DNA from: Paramecium primaurelia
Taxonomy: Eukaryota > Ciliophora > Oligohymenophorea > Peniculida > Parameciidae
Direction of reading: 5' to 3'
Assembly (NCBI GenBank): GCA_905182975.1
Contig: CAJJDM010000067.1
Coordinates: 222,624 to 286,623, forward strand
DNA: 64,000 nucleotides
Positions 61,701 through 64,000 of the stretch are shown here, in pieces. The first letter of the stretch is position 1, and every line of letters starts with the position of its first letter. Both the position numbers and the translations under genes were made by a program. The notes under the pieces were generated by a model. It was not told the origin of the DNA, did not search any database, and saw only the letters and a program-made list of their open reading frames with translations.

Positions 61701-63692
61701 ATGGGAAATTAGTAAACATAATAGAATCTAAAGGAAGATATTTCTGATTCTAATTAAATTGTAACAGCAAATTTGAGTGGAATTAAGGAGTTGGAAGCAG
61801 AGTTTTTGAATTTTATAAATGATAAAAAAAGAAGGGATAGATGGTAATCATGTTTGAAATAATTTAAAATAACTTCTATGGAAGATCTCATCTCTGCTTA
61901 TGGATTAGATAAGGAAAGTAAGGTTGGAAGACGGTGTAATGAAGCAGAACATTTAATACTCAATAATTATTTTTTGAAAAAATAGAAAGAATATGAAACA
62001 ACCTTTGAAGAATAAAAATTGATCACTTAAAATTATATCTAAGAATATGTAAAAAATAATAAGTTCTAAAATGATATTATAAGAATTGAGGATAAGGAAT
62101 ATCATATAAGAAATATATTAATTGTTGGAATAACTGGATAAGGGAAAACTACTTTTATAAATAGCTTTATTACCTATCTAAAAGGATTCAATACACATAG
62201 AAGTTATGAAAATTTTCATTTTAGATACTATATTGATAAACCTAATAATAAAGATGTAAAATCTCACACTTAAAATGTTTAATCTTATTAAATTATTTAT
62301 GAAGACTATTTATTCAATTTAATTGATACACCAGGTTTAGGAGACACTGAAGGTTTAGAAAAAGATTAAAGAATAGTTGATGATATTGCAAAATATCTTT
62401 AATAGAATCTTTATGAAAATAATTAAAATCTTCATGCTGTATTAATAATTTCATAATCATCAACATAATATGAAGTTATTGATAATAAATTAACACTTTT
62501 ATAAACTTCAATGTTAAGTATATTAAAATTATTTGGAAAGTAAATGAGTAATTTTGCTTAACATTGTCTCTCTTTTTCAGATTTTACTGCAGCTAACACT
62601 TTAAATTTTGAAAGTCCAAATTCTATATTTTATTCATTAACTGAGTAATAATTGTAATTTATTCATGAATATTAAAAAAATGTATAAGAATAATCTAAAT
62701 AATTTGATGACCCTAATTTTGCAACTTAAATGTAACTAAATTAAAAAGATAATATGTATTAATAATATTATTAATTTTAAAATTCTGTATTTTAAGTTAA
62801 AAAATTAGGTTTTATTGAAAAAATATAAATTAAAAAAAATGTGGAAAATTATTTTTCAATAACATAAAGAGTTAAAAATAGTTTAGGATTTGAACTTTAA
62901 AATAGTGTTGAAGTTATTGCATAAAGAAAAATATTAAAGCAAGAAAGAGATTAAATTCATTTGAAATTAAAGAATTTGATTACTAATAAAAATAGAATAA
63001 ATGATAATATAAAGAAAATATAAATATATCAAAATAGGATCTAAGAATCATCTAATTTTGAATTTTATGAGTTTGTAACAGAATGTAAACGATAATTCCA
63101 ACCTCAAGATGGTATGTACTTTACAAATTGTTTATAATGTAATAAAACATGTTGTGAAATTTGTCCTATTAAAAATGAATACTTATCAAATTGTGTTTAA
63201 ATGATGAGATCGAACAATTAAATTATATGTTAATCTTGTAATTGTTAATTAGATAAACATATTAATGAAAAATATCGATGGAGTTTTACGACTGAATAAA
63301 TTAAACGTATAAATTTATCTCTTTAATAAGAGAATGAAAATGCAAAATCTTAATTTGATAAACTTAACCAAATTCTTGTTAAATTATAATAGTCTTTAAA
63401 TGATATACAGGAGGATATTAAAATAACATTAATTTAAATGAAAAAATGTTTTGAATTATTATTGTCTTCAGCATTATATACAGTTGATATATAAGATGAA
63501 GAGGCTTATGATTTTGTTTTAAGATTATATCCAGAATATAAAGAGGCATTTTAAGAGTTTTAGACTTAAGAAGATATGAAAGTTAGTTAAAAAATTAGAT
63601 AAGATATTAAAGAAAAAAAGTTATTAATTTCATAAACATTATTGAGTATCAAAACATAGTAGTTTTAGGATTAATCATATTCACGATATTGA
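61701..63692 (+). CDS. AIG1/GIMAP-like GTPase with Cys/His cluster and acylation signal
   Basis: Single-exon gene of exactly 664 codons (663 residues). The start MGNQQTQQNLKED fits an N-myristoylation site. A P-loop GTPase domain holds G1 at residue 143 (GITGQGKTTFIN, Lys149) and G3 DTPGLGDTEG at 209. The layout of the block after it (LHAVLIISQSS...LFGKQMSNF...CLSFSDFTA) resembles AIG1/GIMAP or paraseptin-type GTPases. Gln-rich coiled coil follows. At ~477-520 there is a dense Cys cluster (NCLQCNKTCCEICPIKN..NCVQM..CQSCNCQLDKH) that may bind zinc. A second coiled coil ends the protein. The G1 motif has Gln between the glycines. It probably acts at a membrane as an oligomerising GTPase. Confidence 0.88.
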
Positions 63693-64000
63693 AAATTACA
63701 TATTTTTAATATAAAAATACTCTTTATATATTTATTATATTTCTGCATATAAAAAAATATTATGCTTTAATCGTTTATCCTTTATATACCATTATTTTTA
63801 TAAGAAATTACATGCTTGTAATTTTTTGAATCATTTTTTTTATTTAATTAAAATCTTTTTATTATATTTCATTTAATACTTAATAGAATTTGAAAATATA
63901 AATCTTTAGTTATACTTAATCTACAATTAATATACAAAAAATCATATTTAATTAATATTAAAAATAACAGTTAACTAGAATATTAAAAATTTCTTATTTT
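63693..64000. other. 3' flank, nothing recognised
   Basis: AT-rich DNA after the GTPase stop to the window end. No open frame of note and no telomeric repeat. Confidence 0.5.

Noticed and set aside
1..64000. CRISPR arrays, rRNA, tRNA, transposons or bacterial operons
   Set aside because: No regularly spaced repeats, GC-rich structured RNA, transposase or Shine-Dalgarno-linked gene strings were seen; all evidence points to a ciliate nucleus.

Overview
The window looks like macronuclear DNA of a Paramecium-type ciliate. It is very AT-rich. Every convincing reading frame needs TAA and TAG read as glutamine, with TGA as the only stop. The coding frames are interrupted by tiny introns of about 22-35 bases, mostly GTA...TAG or GTA...AAG. 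When these introns are removed, thirteen multi-exon genes come out as exact multiples of three. Genes are packed on both strands with gaps of only tens to a few hundred bases. I assigned coordinates by reading frames with this code, so short standard-code ORFs are only fragments of the genes listed here.

Layout, left to right. A Piwi protein (0.6-3.0 kb). A hypothetical gene shown twice because of an unmerged contig overlap. A cyclic-nucleotide-gated type K+ channel (6.4-9.6 kb). A very large multi-pass membrane protein with a PAS-like motif (minus, 9.7-14.5 kb). A coiled-coil protein (minus). An acylated pseudokinase with TPR repeats. A second CNBD K+ channel (minus, 20-23 kb). A seven-transmembrane protein fused to a phosphatidylinositol phosphate kinase (minus, 23.6-26.0 kb), divergent from a MYG1 exonuclease only 21 bases away. 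A hypothetical protein. A RING/TRAF-type zinc-finger protein. Two more giant PAS-like membrane proteins in a convergent pair (31.0-41.6 kb). A K+-dependent-type vacuolar H+-pyrophosphatase. A small PDI-type thioredoxin shown three times. A Tousled-like kinase (minus). An EF-hand protein (minus). A ~1,460-residue coiled-coil protein (minus). A small secreted Cys-rich protein (minus). A myristoylatable AIG1/GIMAP-like GTPase (61.7-63.7 kb).

Four single N bases (4355, 43177, 47710, 49522) each separate two copies of the same sequence, which appear identical by eye. These are best explained as overlapping contig ends placed side by side in a scaffold. Copy numbers for the hypothetical gene, the pyrophosphatase 5' half and the thioredoxin should therefore be read as one each.

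There is no operon logic, as expected for a ciliate. Many of the genes do share a membrane-signalling theme: two K+ channels, three giant PAS-like membrane proteins, a 7TM-lipid kinase, an EF-hand protein, and acylated kinase-like and GTPase proteins. The most distinctive items are the 7TM-PIP kinase fusion, the CCHC zinc-knuckle motif just after the cyclic-nucleotide-binding domain in both channels, and a PCNA-binding-like box at the N-terminus of the Tousled-like kinase. No rRNA, tRNA, CRISPR array or transposon was recognised.
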